DNA of 64,000 nucleotides, from assembly GCA_018287875.1 (NCBI GenBank), contig JAGVVL010000029.1:558001-622000 (forward strand). The letters run 5' to 3'. The notes under the pieces are model-generated. The model was given only the letters and a program-made list of their open reading frames with translations, made no database searches and was not told where the DNA came from. A program made the position numbers and the translations under genes. This document shows positions 10,710 through 19,505 of this stretch, piece by piece. Within the stretch, counting starts at the first letter, position 1. Each line of letters begins with the position of its first letter. Origin of the DNA: Nigrospora sphaerica (lineage: Eukaryota; Ascomycota; Sordariomycetes; Amphisphaeriales; Apiosporaceae).

Positions 10710-11869
10710 ATGGCAGGTGCTGCTCAGTCTCAACAGGGTGCTGATAACTCTCTGGCTTTGCTATGGGGGATGGTTTTTGCCTTTGTATTACTTGGCCTTG
10801 CTTGGGTGGTATTACATGATTATATTGCTTTTGGTGTGTTATGGTTGCGGCGAGTAGAGGCCGCTTTGGTGACTTTACTTATCCCTTCCTTTGAAATACG
10901 GTTGCATCAAATAGATGCATTGCCAGCACAAAACGCCACTTTTACAGATTTGCTTAGTATCAGTAGGATAGTTGGTTCTTATTTGCGTTTTCCTATTAGT
11001 TTGATTTTGATTGGGTTTGCGCTAACTATTTATTTAAGTCGAGCCACCCTGCGTTTTAAGCAGTACTATACAATGAGTTCGCTGGCTAATGTAGAGAGAA
11101 AGAATTGGCCTCAAATTAATCCAGTGCTTCCACTAGATTTAGTGAATGCGCCTATTGATTCAGGGGCGTGGGCAATGGCCTTAACGCCTTTACAATTTGC
11201 GCAACGTTATGATCTTTTATCATTAAAAGCGCTTGCCCCCACTGAAAGAAAAGCCACAATGATGATTCATCATGCCTATACGCAAGCAAGGCTAAAAAAG
11301 AAGCGGCAAGACAAGTATTTTTAGTACAATTGGGCGCGGAGTGGAGTGGGGTGGAGTCACTTTCGATGCCTGCTAAAGCGTTATTTGCTATTTTTGCTGC
11401 TCGAGGGGCAAGAGATAATGCAGCGGCAGATCAGTTGTTAGAACAAATTGCTCAATCTTCTAAGCAGGTCCTAGAGACTAATGAGCATGCCGCAGAAGAT
11501 ACGCTGAACTTTGAAGGGGTAGAAGCTTTGCTGCGTCGCTACCAAAATCATCCGTTAATACTTCCCGTGACACACCGCCATGCCTATGTATTAGGGGTTA
11601 TGGCCTCTATGTTAATGCTTGCAAGACAAGAAGGGGTATTAGCGTCTGCCGAGTTTTTATGGCTAAAACCACGAGATCGGAGTTTATGGTTTATGTTAAA
11701 TTGTATTGGTCGACCGACTGCCTATCCAGAGGTTGCTGGTCCTTTTGCGCATTGGAAAGCGGAGCAAGCAGTGGGTAGTCGATTGCGTACACCGATGATA
11801 GATATGGCGGTCGAGGCTTTAGATCATGCACTTCGTGAAGTGCATTTTCCTTCTTCTCCTCAATCATAG
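10710..11869 (+). CDS. dotM: DotM/IcmP, type IVB coupling complex subunit, one frame break
   Basis: Inner-membrane component of the Dot/Icm coupling complex, partner of DotL, which binds acidic-motif effectors. Reconstructed length about 386 residues, as in Legionella. Two N-terminal membrane segments (about residues 17-40 and 92-112), then 'NWPQINPVLPLDLV', 'GAWAMALTPLQFAQRY', and in the second half 'HRHAYVLGVMASMLMLARQEGV', 'LWLKPRDRSLWFMLNCIGR' and 'EVAGPFAHWKAEQ', all diagnostic. The frame breaks in a run of five T at 11318-11322; six T continue '..KYFLVQLGAEW..'. First gene of the dot/icm cluster, 7 bases before dotL. Confidence 0.95.
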
Positions 11870-11876
11870 GTGATTT

Positions 11877-14219
11877 ATGGCAGTCACTCGCGGTTTAGAA
11901 CGTCGGCACGAACAAAATCCTCAACTCTTACTAAGAGACACTAGAACGCTAGGAAAGCGCTTTGTGGATTTCTTCTCAAACACCACAGGCGTTATTAGTT
12001 TATTTTTGGGGTTAGCCGTTGCTAGCTTATTGATGCCGTCGGTATCAGATCTCCTGCTTTTTATAGGAGTGGGATGCTTTATGTATGCGTATACTCGTCA
12101 AACCACATTACCTTTTCGTATCCCAAAACGAGCAAATATCTTGGATTATAATGATTTAATCCCAGGAGGCACTCGCCCTAAGGTAGCACAAGGGATTGCC
12201 TTATTTGGTAATGAAATTTCTACCAGTGAGGAATTATGGTTTAGTAATGATGATATGAGAACGCATTGTTTAATTTTCGGCTCAACCGGTAGCGGAAAAA
12301 CAGAAGCATTAATTTCTATTGCATTTAATGCGTTAGTGCAAGGTAGTGGTTTTATTTATGTGGATGGTAAAGGAGATAATTCCCTATTTGCTAAAATATT
12401 TTCTATGGCTCGGCATATGGGGAGAGAAGACGATGTTTTAGTCGTCAATTTTATGACAGGTGCACGTGACATTGTAGGACCTCAAGAAAAACGTTTATCT
12501 AATACCATGAACCCTTTCTCTAGCGGTTCCTCTAGTATGCTGTCTCAATTAGTCATTAGTTTAATGGATGATTCAAGTGACTCTGCGGATGGAGATATGT
12601 GGAAGGGACGTGCCATTGCCTTTGTAGAAGCGTTAATGCGTATTTTAGTTTATATGAGGGATCAAGAGGCTATTTTACTAGATGCTAATATTATTCGTAA
12701 TTACTTTGAATTATCTCGGCTTGAAAATATCGTAATCGATCGCTTATTCCCACGGGATAACCAGGAGCCTGTGAGTTTAAGTGATGTGCCGCATTTGATT
12801 TTAGAGCCGATTACCAATTATTTGATTAACCTGCCAGGCTATGACAGGAACCGTAAAGGCAGGCAAAGTCCTCAAGTATTAGAGCAGCATGGGTTTGTGA
12901 CGATGCAGTTAACGCGAGTCTTTGGATCCCTCGCTGATACTTATGGGCATATTTTGCGCACCAATCTTGCTGAAGTGGATATGCGAGATGTTGTCTTAAA
13001 TCGGCGTATTTTAGTGGTATTATTACCCGCTTTTGAAAAATCATTAAACGAGTTATCTAATCTAGGAAAAGTGATTGTGGCTTCACTTAAGGCCATGTTA
13101 GCAGCAGGATTGGGTGAAGAAGTCGAAGGAGAGTATCGAAATATTATTCAAAGAAAGCCAACTAACTCAAAAGTACCTTTCTTATGTATTCTGGATGAAT
13201 ATGGATATTATGCAGTCGAAGGATTTGCAGTGGTGCCGGCACAAGCTCGCTCTTTAGGATTTTCTATTATCTTTGCTGGCCAGGATTTGCCTTCTTTCCA
13301 AAAAGCCTCCAAAGAGGAGGCGGCTTCCATAGGAGCCAACTGTAATATTAAGATTTGTATGAAATTAGAAGATCCCTTAGAAACTTGGGATTTCTTTTCT
13401 AAAACCACTGGGGAATCTTGGGTGACAAAAGTGGATGCATTTCAAACGCGACCTGAGTCTGTATTGAACCACTATGCGGATACACGTAGTGCTTCTTCAG
13501 AAAAAAGACCGAGAATAGATTTATTAGATTTAAAAGAGCAGCGAGAAGGGGAAGCTCATATTTTATTTAAGTCTAAAGTCATACGAGCGCGGTTGTTTCA
13601 TGCAGATCCAAAACCGGTACCCCATATGCGCTTAAACCAATTTTTAAAAGTAGAACGTCCACCAAGTCGGGTGGTGCAGAATTTACAAGAGCGACTTAAA
13701 GGGTTTAAGCAATTATTGCAACACCCTCCTTTAAGCAAGGAAGAATTAACTGAGACACAACCAATAGAGCATTTAGCAAGCTTATTTAAGGATGATCATT
13801 GCAAACCTATTGAGCAAGCGAAACACGCCTTAGCCACATTGTACAACACTCAAGCCTTGCTTGATGAAGAACATTCTGACTTAGAGCATGTAAATGCTAC
13901 GCAAGCAAACCAGGTTGATATTTTTAAACCATTACGGTTTGAAGGACATTTACGTGATATAATAGATAGTAAAGATTTTTCTGAACCGCTACTTTCTTTA
14001 GAAAATACTCGCCAAAAGATAAGTAATATTGAGAAAATTGCAGGCACTTTTAAAACAAGCAATAGGAAGATTGCAGACGAATTAATCAAAGATATGCTAA
14101 AGGTTACTGCATATCCGAGCGAAGAGTTACCCAAAACGCCAACTCCTCAGTTGATTCAAGAATTGAGTCAATTAATACGTAGTATAAAACAATTACAAAA
14201 AGATCATGATAAGGAATAA
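11877..14219 (+). CDS. dotL: DotL/IcmO, type IV coupling ATPase
   Basis: VirD4-type ATPase that recruits substrates to the Dot/Icm channel. 780 residues, matching the Legionella protein (about 783), and uninterrupted. Two N-terminal membrane segments (about residues 38-75) precede the Walker A 'GSTGSGKT' (about residue 139). Later come a Walker B-type 'FLCILDEYGYYA' and 'IIFAGQDLPSFQKASKEEAASIGAN'. The C-terminal 180 residues form the variable extension that binds IcmSW/LvgA adaptors in Legionella. The end overlaps dotJ by 14 bases, so the two are probably translationally coupled. Confidence 0.97.
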   Translation: MAVTRGLERRHEQNPQLLLRDTRTLGKRFVDFFSNTTGVISLFLGLAVASLLMPSVSDLLLFIGVGCFMYAYTRQTTLPFRIPKRANILDYNDLIPGGTRPKVAQGIALFGNEISTSEELWFSNDDMRTHCLIFGSTGSGKTEALISIAFNALVQGSGFIYVDGKGDNSLFAKIFSMARHMGREDDVLVVNFMTGARDIVGPQEKRLSNTMNPFSSGSSSMLSQLVISLMDDSSDSADGDMWKGRAIAFVEALMRILVYMRDQEAILLDANIIRNYFELSRLENIVIDRLFPRDNQEPVSLSDVPHLILEPITNYLINLPGYDRNRKGRQSPQVLEQHGFVTMQLTRVFGSLADTYGHILRTNLAEVDMRDVVLNRRILVVLLPAFEKSLNELSNLGKVIVASLKAMLAAGLGEEVEGEYRNIIQRKPTNSKVPFLCILDEYGYYAVEGFAVVPAQARSLGFSIIFAGQDLPSFQKASKEEAASIGANCNIKICMKLEDPLETWDFFSKTTGESWVTKVDAFQTRPESVLNHYADTRSASSEKRPRIDLLDLKEQREGEAHILFKSKVIRARLFHADPKPVPHMRLNQFLKVERPPSRVVQNLQERLKGFKQLLQHPPLSKEELTETQPIEHLASLFKDDHCKPIEQAKHALATLYNTQALLDEEHSDLEHVNATQANQVDIFKPLRFEGHLRDIIDSKDFSEPLLSLENTRQKISNIEKIAGTFKTSNRKIADELIKDMLKVTAYPSEELPKTPTPQLIQELSQLIRSIKQLQKDHDKE

Positions 14220-14430
14220 TATTTGGTTTTATCAAACTTATTATAGTGTTTTAGGACGCGTATTATTCGGTATGATGCTAATGATTATGGTATTGCTTGG
14301 TGTATGTTGGGTGCTGTGGATACAGCAGAAAGAGCCTGACTGTTACTTGACCACCACTGAACATTTAATCATACCGCTTACCTCTTTTTCTGCTGTCTCA
14401 GATATATCGATTACCAACCCTTTCGAATGA
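14206..14430 (+). CDS. dotJ: DotJ/IcmM-like small inner-membrane protein
   Basis: 74 residues with one membrane helix (about residues 14-37). The tail 'CYLTTTEHLIIPLTSFSA' resembles the region after the helix in DotI ('YFAASPDGRLLPIVSLKS'). In Legionella DotJ is a short paralogue of the DotI N-terminus and forms a hetero-complex with it. The call rests on this resemblance and on position between dotL and dotI. The lipoprotein gene icmN/dotK, which lies between dotL and dotJ in Legionella, is not present here. It overlaps dotL by 14 bases and dotI by 4. Confidence 0.72.
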   Translation: MIRNNIWFYQTYYSVLGRVLFGMMLMIMVLLGVCWVLWIQQKEPDCYLTTTEHLIIPLTSFSAVSDISITNPFE

Positions 14431-15065
14431 AAAAAGATCCTTTAGAAATCGTTTACTTGCGAAACGAATTTTACCGAGACAATTATCGACGACTCATGCT
14501 TGTGTTAGTATTGGGTTTTATAACTTTGACTATGTTAGTGGGTATGCTTGTTTATCTTGTTTGCTATCCTAAGCCACCTCGGTATTTTGCGGCTTCTCCT
14601 GATGGTCGATTGCTGCCCATCGTATCACTAAAATCGCCTAACCTTTCAGATGGGGCACTATTACAATGGGCCACTCAAGCTGTAGTCCGTTCTTTTAGTT
14701 ATAACTATGTGAATTATCGTGAAGCATTACAAAGTTTAAAAGATGAGTTTACTGAGGAAGGGTGGAAACAATTTACGATCGCCTTGAACGAGTCAAATAA
14801 TTTATCAGCGGTTTTGCAGAAAAAACTCATTGTTTCTGCTGTACCTACTGGTGCGCCTGTGGTTATTGACCGAGGAACGAGACGAGGGGTATATGTATGG
14901 AAAATTCAATTTCCTTTACTTGTTACCTATCAAAGTGCTAGTGAAATTATTCCACAATCTTTTTCAGTTGAACTGTTAATCGTAAGAGTTCCTACCTTAA
15001 CCTCTCCCAAAGGGGTAGCAATTCAGCAGATTGTACTTACAGGGAGTGGTAGCACGAGAAGTTAA
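14427..15065 (+). CDS. dotI: DotI/IcmL, inner-membrane channel component
   Basis: 212 residues, the usual DotI length, intact. N-terminal 'VYLRNEFYRDNYRRL' (residues 9-23), one membrane helix (about residues 25-48), then a periplasmic domain related to VirB8. 'RYFAASPDGRLLPIVSLKSP' and 'WATQAVVRSFSYNYVNYR' are characteristic. The start overlaps the dotJ stop (ATGA) and the stop overlaps the dotH start (TAATG), so translation along the operon is probably coupled. Confidence 0.95.
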   Translation: MKKDPLEIVYLRNEFYRDNYRRLMLVLVLGFITLTMLVGMLVYLVCYPKPPRYFAASPDGRLLPIVSLKSPNLSDGALLQWATQAVVRSFSYNYVNYREALQSLKDEFTEEGWKQFTIALNESNNLSAVLQKKLIVSAVPTGAPVVIDRGTRRGVYVWKIQFPLLVTYQSASEIIPQSFSVELLIVRVPTLTSPKGVAIQQIVLTGSGSTRS

Positions 15066-15994
15066 TGATGAAAAATAAATCCCTATTGATTTCAATGACT
15101 ATTGTTTTATTGCAGATTGGTTTTAGTGCCATAACCCCCGGTTATGCAAATAAATTAGTGGAAGCGAAGGACTATAAAAACCCGAATACTCAAACGGGCG
15201 GGCACCCCTTAAGGCCTTCTTTATTACAGCAAGATGCCTTTAATCATTCTCTAAAAAATGCTTTACCTTTAAGCCCTGAGCAAATTGTGCAACTGCGTAA
15301 GCAATTTAACCAAACACAAGCAGCGGTTTCAACTTATCCTGAGGTCCCGCCTAAACCTGTGACTACTTTACATCTTTTAGACTTATCGTCAGGTAGCACG
15401 CCAATGGTTGTTCGATTAGCTCAAGGTTATGTAACGGCTTTAGTGTTTGTAGATTCTACCAATCAGCCTTGGCCAGTTGAAAATTACACCATTGGAGATC
15501 CTGAAGCTTTTAACATACAGTGGGATAAAAAAAGTAACTTATTGATGGTGCAGTCTCATACACTGTATAAAAATGGCAACCTCGCGGTTAAATTGAAAAA
15601 TTTAAATGTGCCTATTATGTTAAGCTTCCTTCCTGGTCAACAATCAGTGGATTATCGCGTGGATATTCGTATCCCTCAGGAGGGCCCACAAGCCAAACCC
15701 TACCTGAATAGCTCTGTACCGGAAAAAATTTCGACGCACTTATTAAATGTATTAGATGGTATCCCGCCTAAAGGAAGTAAATGCTTGCAGGTCACAGGTG
15801 GCGACCATCAAAGTCAAGCCTGGCTAGGAGAAAAGCATTTGTACTTGCGCACGCGGTGCACTATTTCTTCACCGGCTTGGCTATCTATGGTATCGAGTGC
15901 CGATGGAATGCATGCTTATGAATTACCCCGTATGCCTTGTATATTAGGCTTGTATAAAGGTAAGCAAATGCAATTAAGAGTAGAAGGGCTTTGA
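15065..15994 (+). CDS. dotH: DotH/IcmK, outer-membrane core complex protein
   Basis: Periplasmic/outer-membrane core protein of the Dot/Icm channel, with a VirB9-like C-terminal domain. 309 residues, shorter than Legionella DotH (about 360), mostly at the N-terminus. A signal peptide is evident (hydrophobic residues 7-28, likely cleaved near 'GYANK'). Family segments include 'LSPEQIVQLRKQFNQTQAA', 'PKPVTTLHLLDLSSG', 'PMVVRLAQGYVTALVFVDS', 'GQPWPV'-type 'NQPWPVENY' and 'LPGQQSVDYRVDIRIP'. Two Met codons sit at the start (15065, 15068); the first overlaps the dotI stop. Confidence 0.92.
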   Translation: MMKNKSLLISMTIVLLQIGFSAITPGYANKLVEAKDYKNPNTQTGGHPLRPSLLQQDAFNHSLKNALPLSPEQIVQLRKQFNQTQAAVSTYPEVPPKPVTTLHLLDLSSGSTPMVVRLAQGYVTALVFVDSTNQPWPVENYTIGDPEAFNIQWDKKSNLLMVQSHTLYKNGNLAVKLKNLNVPIMLSFLPGQQSVDYRVDIRIPQEGPQAKPYLNSSVPEKISTHLLNVLDGIPPKGSKCLQVTGGDHQSQAWLGEKHLYLRTRCTISSPAWLSMVSSADGMHAYELPRMPCILGLYKGKQMQLRVEGL

Positions 15995-16007
15995 GATAGG
16001 AAAAAGT

Positions 16008-17164
16008 ATGTTATTTCAGAATGTATCAAAATTTTTAGAAGATCCTCGTCGCCGTAATATTATTATGGTGACACTTTTAGTATTGCTGACTATGCTACTG
16101 ATCGGAAGTATACGGATTTTTCACTATCTTCGGGGTAAGGGATGGTCGAGTATTGCAAAAATTGACACAATTCAATCTATTCATTCTGTGCCAGGGGTAT
16201 GAAACAAGCGCCTTCTAAAGCGTATACTAAATTGCAGATTGAACAGAATAAACAAAATGCTGAAAAAGCTAAGCAAAAAGGACATAGTGCGATTGCAACC
16301 ATTGTAGATCATTTTGATATCCCCTCGCCTAACCAAAGTCACTGGACAGAAGAAACTGAAGCTTTTAAAAAGCAACCGTTGGCCGCTTATGGTCCTTTAT
16401 CTGAAGCAGAGCGCACCATCATAGATCATCAACAATTTATGTCGCAGCAACAAACTGAGTTGAGCAAGCAACAGTTACAAAGCGCCATGCAACAACAAAT
16501 GAATCAGTTATTTGATACGTGGAGTCGGGCTCCTACTCAAGAACAGATTATAGGGATTAGTGAGCCTGCGTCTGAATTGTCAAATACACCGAATCAAATT
16601 TTACCCGCTCCTTTATTAAAGGCAGGTGCTATTTTGCAAGCCACCCTATTAACTGAAATCAATAGCGATGAACCCAGTCCAGTATTAGCTAAAATTACAA
16701 CCGGGAAGTTTCAAGAAGGGTATGTAATAGGAACCGTATCTTTAATTGGAGAGCGTTTACTGCTGAAATTTCATACATTAAATTTAAAAGATTCTGAAAA
16801 ATCACTGCCTATTCATGCGGTCGCAGTGGATCCGATTACTTCTAAAACTTCGTTATCTAGCGAGGTAGATCGTCATCATTGGTTGAGATATAGTGCCTTA
16901 TTAGGCGGATCCTTTTTACAAGGGTTTAGTACACTCTTTCAAAGTGCAGGTAATGGTTTAATCTATCATCCAACTGATAAAGGTGGCTTTTTTACTCAAT
17001 TAAACCCAACGGCTCCCCTATTATCTGCTACTGGCAATGCAGGTGCCCATTTTGGCTCGGAACTTGCTCAAAAAGTACATAGACCGCCTACGGTTTGTGT
17101 GCATGCAGGCACCTCAATTGGTATACTTTTTTCGAGCGATTTAATAGAGGCTGCTAATTCATAG
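16008..17164 (+). CDS. dotG: DotG/IcmE, VirB10-like channel protein, compact form without central repeats; one frame break
   Basis: Spans inner and outer membranes in the core complex. The N-terminus has one membrane helix (about residues 18-38) followed by 'IQSIHSVPG' and 'YTKLQIEQNKQNAEKAKQKG', as in Legionella DotG. The C-terminus is the VirB10/TrbI domain ('LKAGAILQATLLTEINSD', 'PVLAKITTG', 'DRHHWLRYSALLGGSFLQG', 'GTSIGILF'). Reconstructed length is only about 385 residues, against about 1050 in Legionella, because the long central decapeptide-repeat region is missing. The frame breaks at four G (16194-16197); a fifth G reads '..SVPGGMKQAPSKAY..'. A Gln-rich linker (residues 140-170) stands where the repeats would be. 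Confidence 0.9.
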
Positions 17165-17205
17165 TCGTTGACTATGCATACTCCTTTCATGATTAAGGCT
17201 TCACC

Positions 17206-17907
17206 ATGAATGCAAAATTTTACTCCTTATTTAGGTATTTACGTGTTTTTTTACATCGCATTAAGTCGATTCCCTGGTTTAGCCTATTAGTTGGCTTATT
17301 GCTAAGTTATGGTGCCTATCAAGCGTTTAGTGTACCTCATTCAACGCTAAAAAACCGGGTAAAATATTCAATACATCGTGTCATTCAACCATTGTCAACT
17401 GTGACTTTCCCATTGGATGGGTGGGACTCATTAAAACGCTTATTGAGTAGTAGCCCTCGCACTGAAAAGACACCTTCTAAAACTGCGCACTTAACTTGTG
17501 AGAAACGTTGGACAGGGTTGGAACAGCGCAATCAAATATTGCAGATGAAGGTAGAGGAATTACAACATACAATTGAGCACATGCAAACGCAATCGCGTGA
17601 GTTACAAAAGACAGTTCAAGCCCAAGCACAGACGAGTGCTCATTTAAAACAAGCGTATACGACGTTATCTAGTAAACTCGAAGAAGTGAGTGCTCTAACG
17701 CTTGAAACCTCTAAAGATAAAGATTATTCAGTGTATGCTATATTACAAGGCCGGGCTTGGTTGCGCTCTAAAGAAGGAAAGATAACCACAGTGAGTATAG
17801 GCAGTGTGATTGAGCCTTTTGGTACAGTAGAACGAATGGATATTGAAAATCGCTTCGTTTATTTTGATAAAGGGGCAATATTTGGACCTTCCCATCATGA
17901 TGCTTAG
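17206..17907 (+). CDS. dotF: DotF/IcmG, inner-membrane component
   Basis: 233 residues. One membrane helix (about residues 24-42), a coiled-coil region (about residues 100-160, many Gln/Glu/Leu), then a small beta-rich C-terminal domain ('YAILQGRAWLRSKEGKITTVSIG' region, 'YGTVERM'-like 'FGTVERMDIENRFV'). This matches DotF/IcmG, a non-essential inner-membrane partner of the core complex. Its place between dotG and dotE agrees with Legionella. Divergent in sequence, as usual for DotF. Confidence 0.85.
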   Translation: MNAKFYSLFRYLRVFLHRIKSIPWFSLLVGLLLSYGAYQAFSVPHSTLKNRVKYSIHRVIQPLSTVTFPLDGWDSLKRLLSSSPRTEKTPSKTAHLTCEKRWTGLEQRNQILQMKVEELQHTIEHMQTQSRELQKTVQAQAQTSAHLKQAYTTLSSKLEEVSALTLETSKDKDYSVYAILQGRAWLRSKEGKITTVSIGSVIEPFGTVERMDIENRFVYFDKGAIFGPSHHDA

Positions 17908-17916
17908 TTAAATTTT

Positions 17917-18435
17917 ATGCACTTTTTTTGCATTTTAACCAACATATCGACTTAATCATTGAGATAGTCGTAGATGCGGCATTTTTGATAGGGCTTGTCT
18001 TTATATTTAAAGCCCTCATCAAACTTAAGATCTATGGAGAAATGCGTAGCATGATGACCCCTTATGCGCGTATTAACCAAATTGTTTTGCTATTATTTAC
18101 TGGTTGTTTATTAGCCTACTTTCCACAAGTCGCTAAACCGTTATTGGTAGATGCTTTCTTTGGGACACCCATTATTAAAGAGCTTCCTTACCATGCGACA
18201 CATATCCAGGATTTAAGCGGAGCCGTTTATTTAGGAGCTAAACGTGTTATTTATTTATTAGGGCATATTTCGTTAATAAGAGGTATCGTACAGTTAGGGT
18301 CTTACCAAGAAGGGGGCGGCACTCCTAGGTAAATCCCTGACCCACATGATAGCCGGGGTTTGTGGGATTAATATACAAGGCACCCTAGATTTACTAAACG
18401 ATCTGGTCGGTGTAGACTTAATGCAAATTTTATAG
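17917..18435 (+). CDS. dotE: DotE/IcmC, inner-membrane protein, two frame breaks
   Basis: Polytopic inner-membrane protein paired with DotP. The reconstructed reading is about 172 residues. Family marks: 'FKALIKLKIYGEMRSMMTP', a hydrophobic helix, then 'ADAFFG'-like 'VDAFFGTP', and the C-terminal 'LGKSLTHMIAGVCGIN'. Two breaks: a run of seven T after ATG 17917 (eight needed; otherwise initiation would be at a TTG, 17928), and a run of five G at 18312-18316, where the shift needs one G fewer or two more. After the second shift the frame runs to TAG at 18433-18435. Confidence 0.83.
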
Positions 18436-18459
18436 CTGAGACAGAGGGGTTAAAAATCA

Positions 18460-18855
18460 ATGAAGCAGGCATATGAACTTTATTTAAGAATGCGAGCAAA
18501 GTGGAGGCAACCCTTCGTATTGATCGTGCTAATTAGCTTGTTCTCACAAGAGGCCTTCGCGGCTACAAGCGTTCAGCAATTCTCTAATACGATTAGCCAT
18601 ACGATCTCTTTAGTAAAAGATTTGATTATTAGATTGGCATTTGTCTGTGGAATGAGTTTCACTATGTTGGGTTTGTTTAAATTTAAAGCCTATAGGGATA
18701 ATCCTCAGCAAATACCAATGAGCACACCGTTTGTGTTAATGTCGGTGGGTGCAAGTTTAATATTCTTGCCTACCCTGTTTGAGTTACTTGGTAGTGCGTT
18801 ATTTGATACGGCAGCTAAACCAGGTATGCCCCTGATTGATACGATTAGACTGTAA
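18460..18855 (+). CDS. dotP: DotP/IcmD, small inner-membrane protein
   Basis: 131 residues, as in Legionella IcmD (132). N-terminal signal-like helix ending near 'EAFAA' (residues 18-35), then two membrane helices separated by 'GLFKFKAYRDNPQQIPMSTP', the family signature. It follows dotE and is partly related to it in fold. No frame break. ATG at 18460 lies 24 bases after the dotE stop. Confidence 0.92.
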   Translation: MKQAYELYLRMRAKWRQPFVLIVLISLFSQEAFAATSVQQFSNTISHTISLVKDLIIRLAFVCGMSFTMLGLFKFKAYRDNPQQIPMSTPFVLMSVGASLIFLPTLFELLGSALFDTAAKPGMPLIDTIRL

Positions 18856-18866
18856 CTTTTCTGTTG

Positions 18867-19463
18867 ATGTCTGCATTATCCTTACAAGCTAATCCTACCG
18901 CTTCGCGTGATTTATTAGCGAGGCGGCAAGACGCTGCTTTTTCTTCTGTGATTCAGTCAGTATGGGAAAGCGTGCACCATCAATGCGAGTATTGTGGTGT
19001 GCCGATGCATAAAGGGCAAGAGGTAATGAATAAAGATGGTTGTTATACAAATAATGAGGTATCGAATTTAGTGGCAGCCTGCCCATTTTGTATGCAATGC
19101 CACTTTTTAGAAATGATTGACCCTTCGAGCTATGGGGGAGGGATTTTAATTTACCTCCCTGAAATGACCCAAGCCTCTTTAAACGGGCTGTGTTATATTT
19201 TATTTAAAGCCATGCAAGATGAAAGTGCAGAGGAAAAGGTCGCGCAACAAACCTATCGACGACTCACGCTTCGTGGGCAGCTTGTCGAGCATACGATAGG
19301 ATCTGGTATGAGTGACCCTGCGGTTTTTGGTCAATTACTGATTGAGTCTGAAATCGTACCCGATCAAAACAGTTTTATACAACATATGAAATTATTGCCC
19401 ATGTGGGGTGCGTTTAAGTCATTAATTGCTAATGAAGTGGCTTATGAAATGATAGGGCAGTAG
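18867..19463 (+). CDS. dotN: DotN/IcmJ, zinc-binding coupling complex subunit
   Basis: DotL-associated protein with an HNH-like zinc site. 198 residues (Legionella about 208). The zinc ligands are visible: 'CEYCGVPM' (C-x2-C) and 'CPFCMQCHF' (C-x2-C). 'YGGGILIYLPEMTQASLNGLCY' is typical of the family. I chose ATG 18867; a TTG directly before it (18864) also stays in frame. In Legionella and Coxiella icmB/dotO follows icmJ; here tamB follows and no icmB is in the window. Confidence 0.93.
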   Translation: MSALSLQANPTASRDLLARRQDAAFSSVIQSVWESVHHQCEYCGVPMHKGQEVMNKDGCYTNNEVSNLVAACPFCMQCHFLEMIDPSSYGGGILIYLPEMTQASLNGLCYILFKAMQDESAEEKVAQQTYRRLTLRGQLVEHTIGSGMSDPAVFGQLLIESEIVPDQNSFIQHMKLLPMWGAFKSLIANEVAYEMIGQ

Positions 19464-19505
19464 TGAGTATTCACTACGATTATAGCGAAGTATCGAGTAG
19501 TATCT

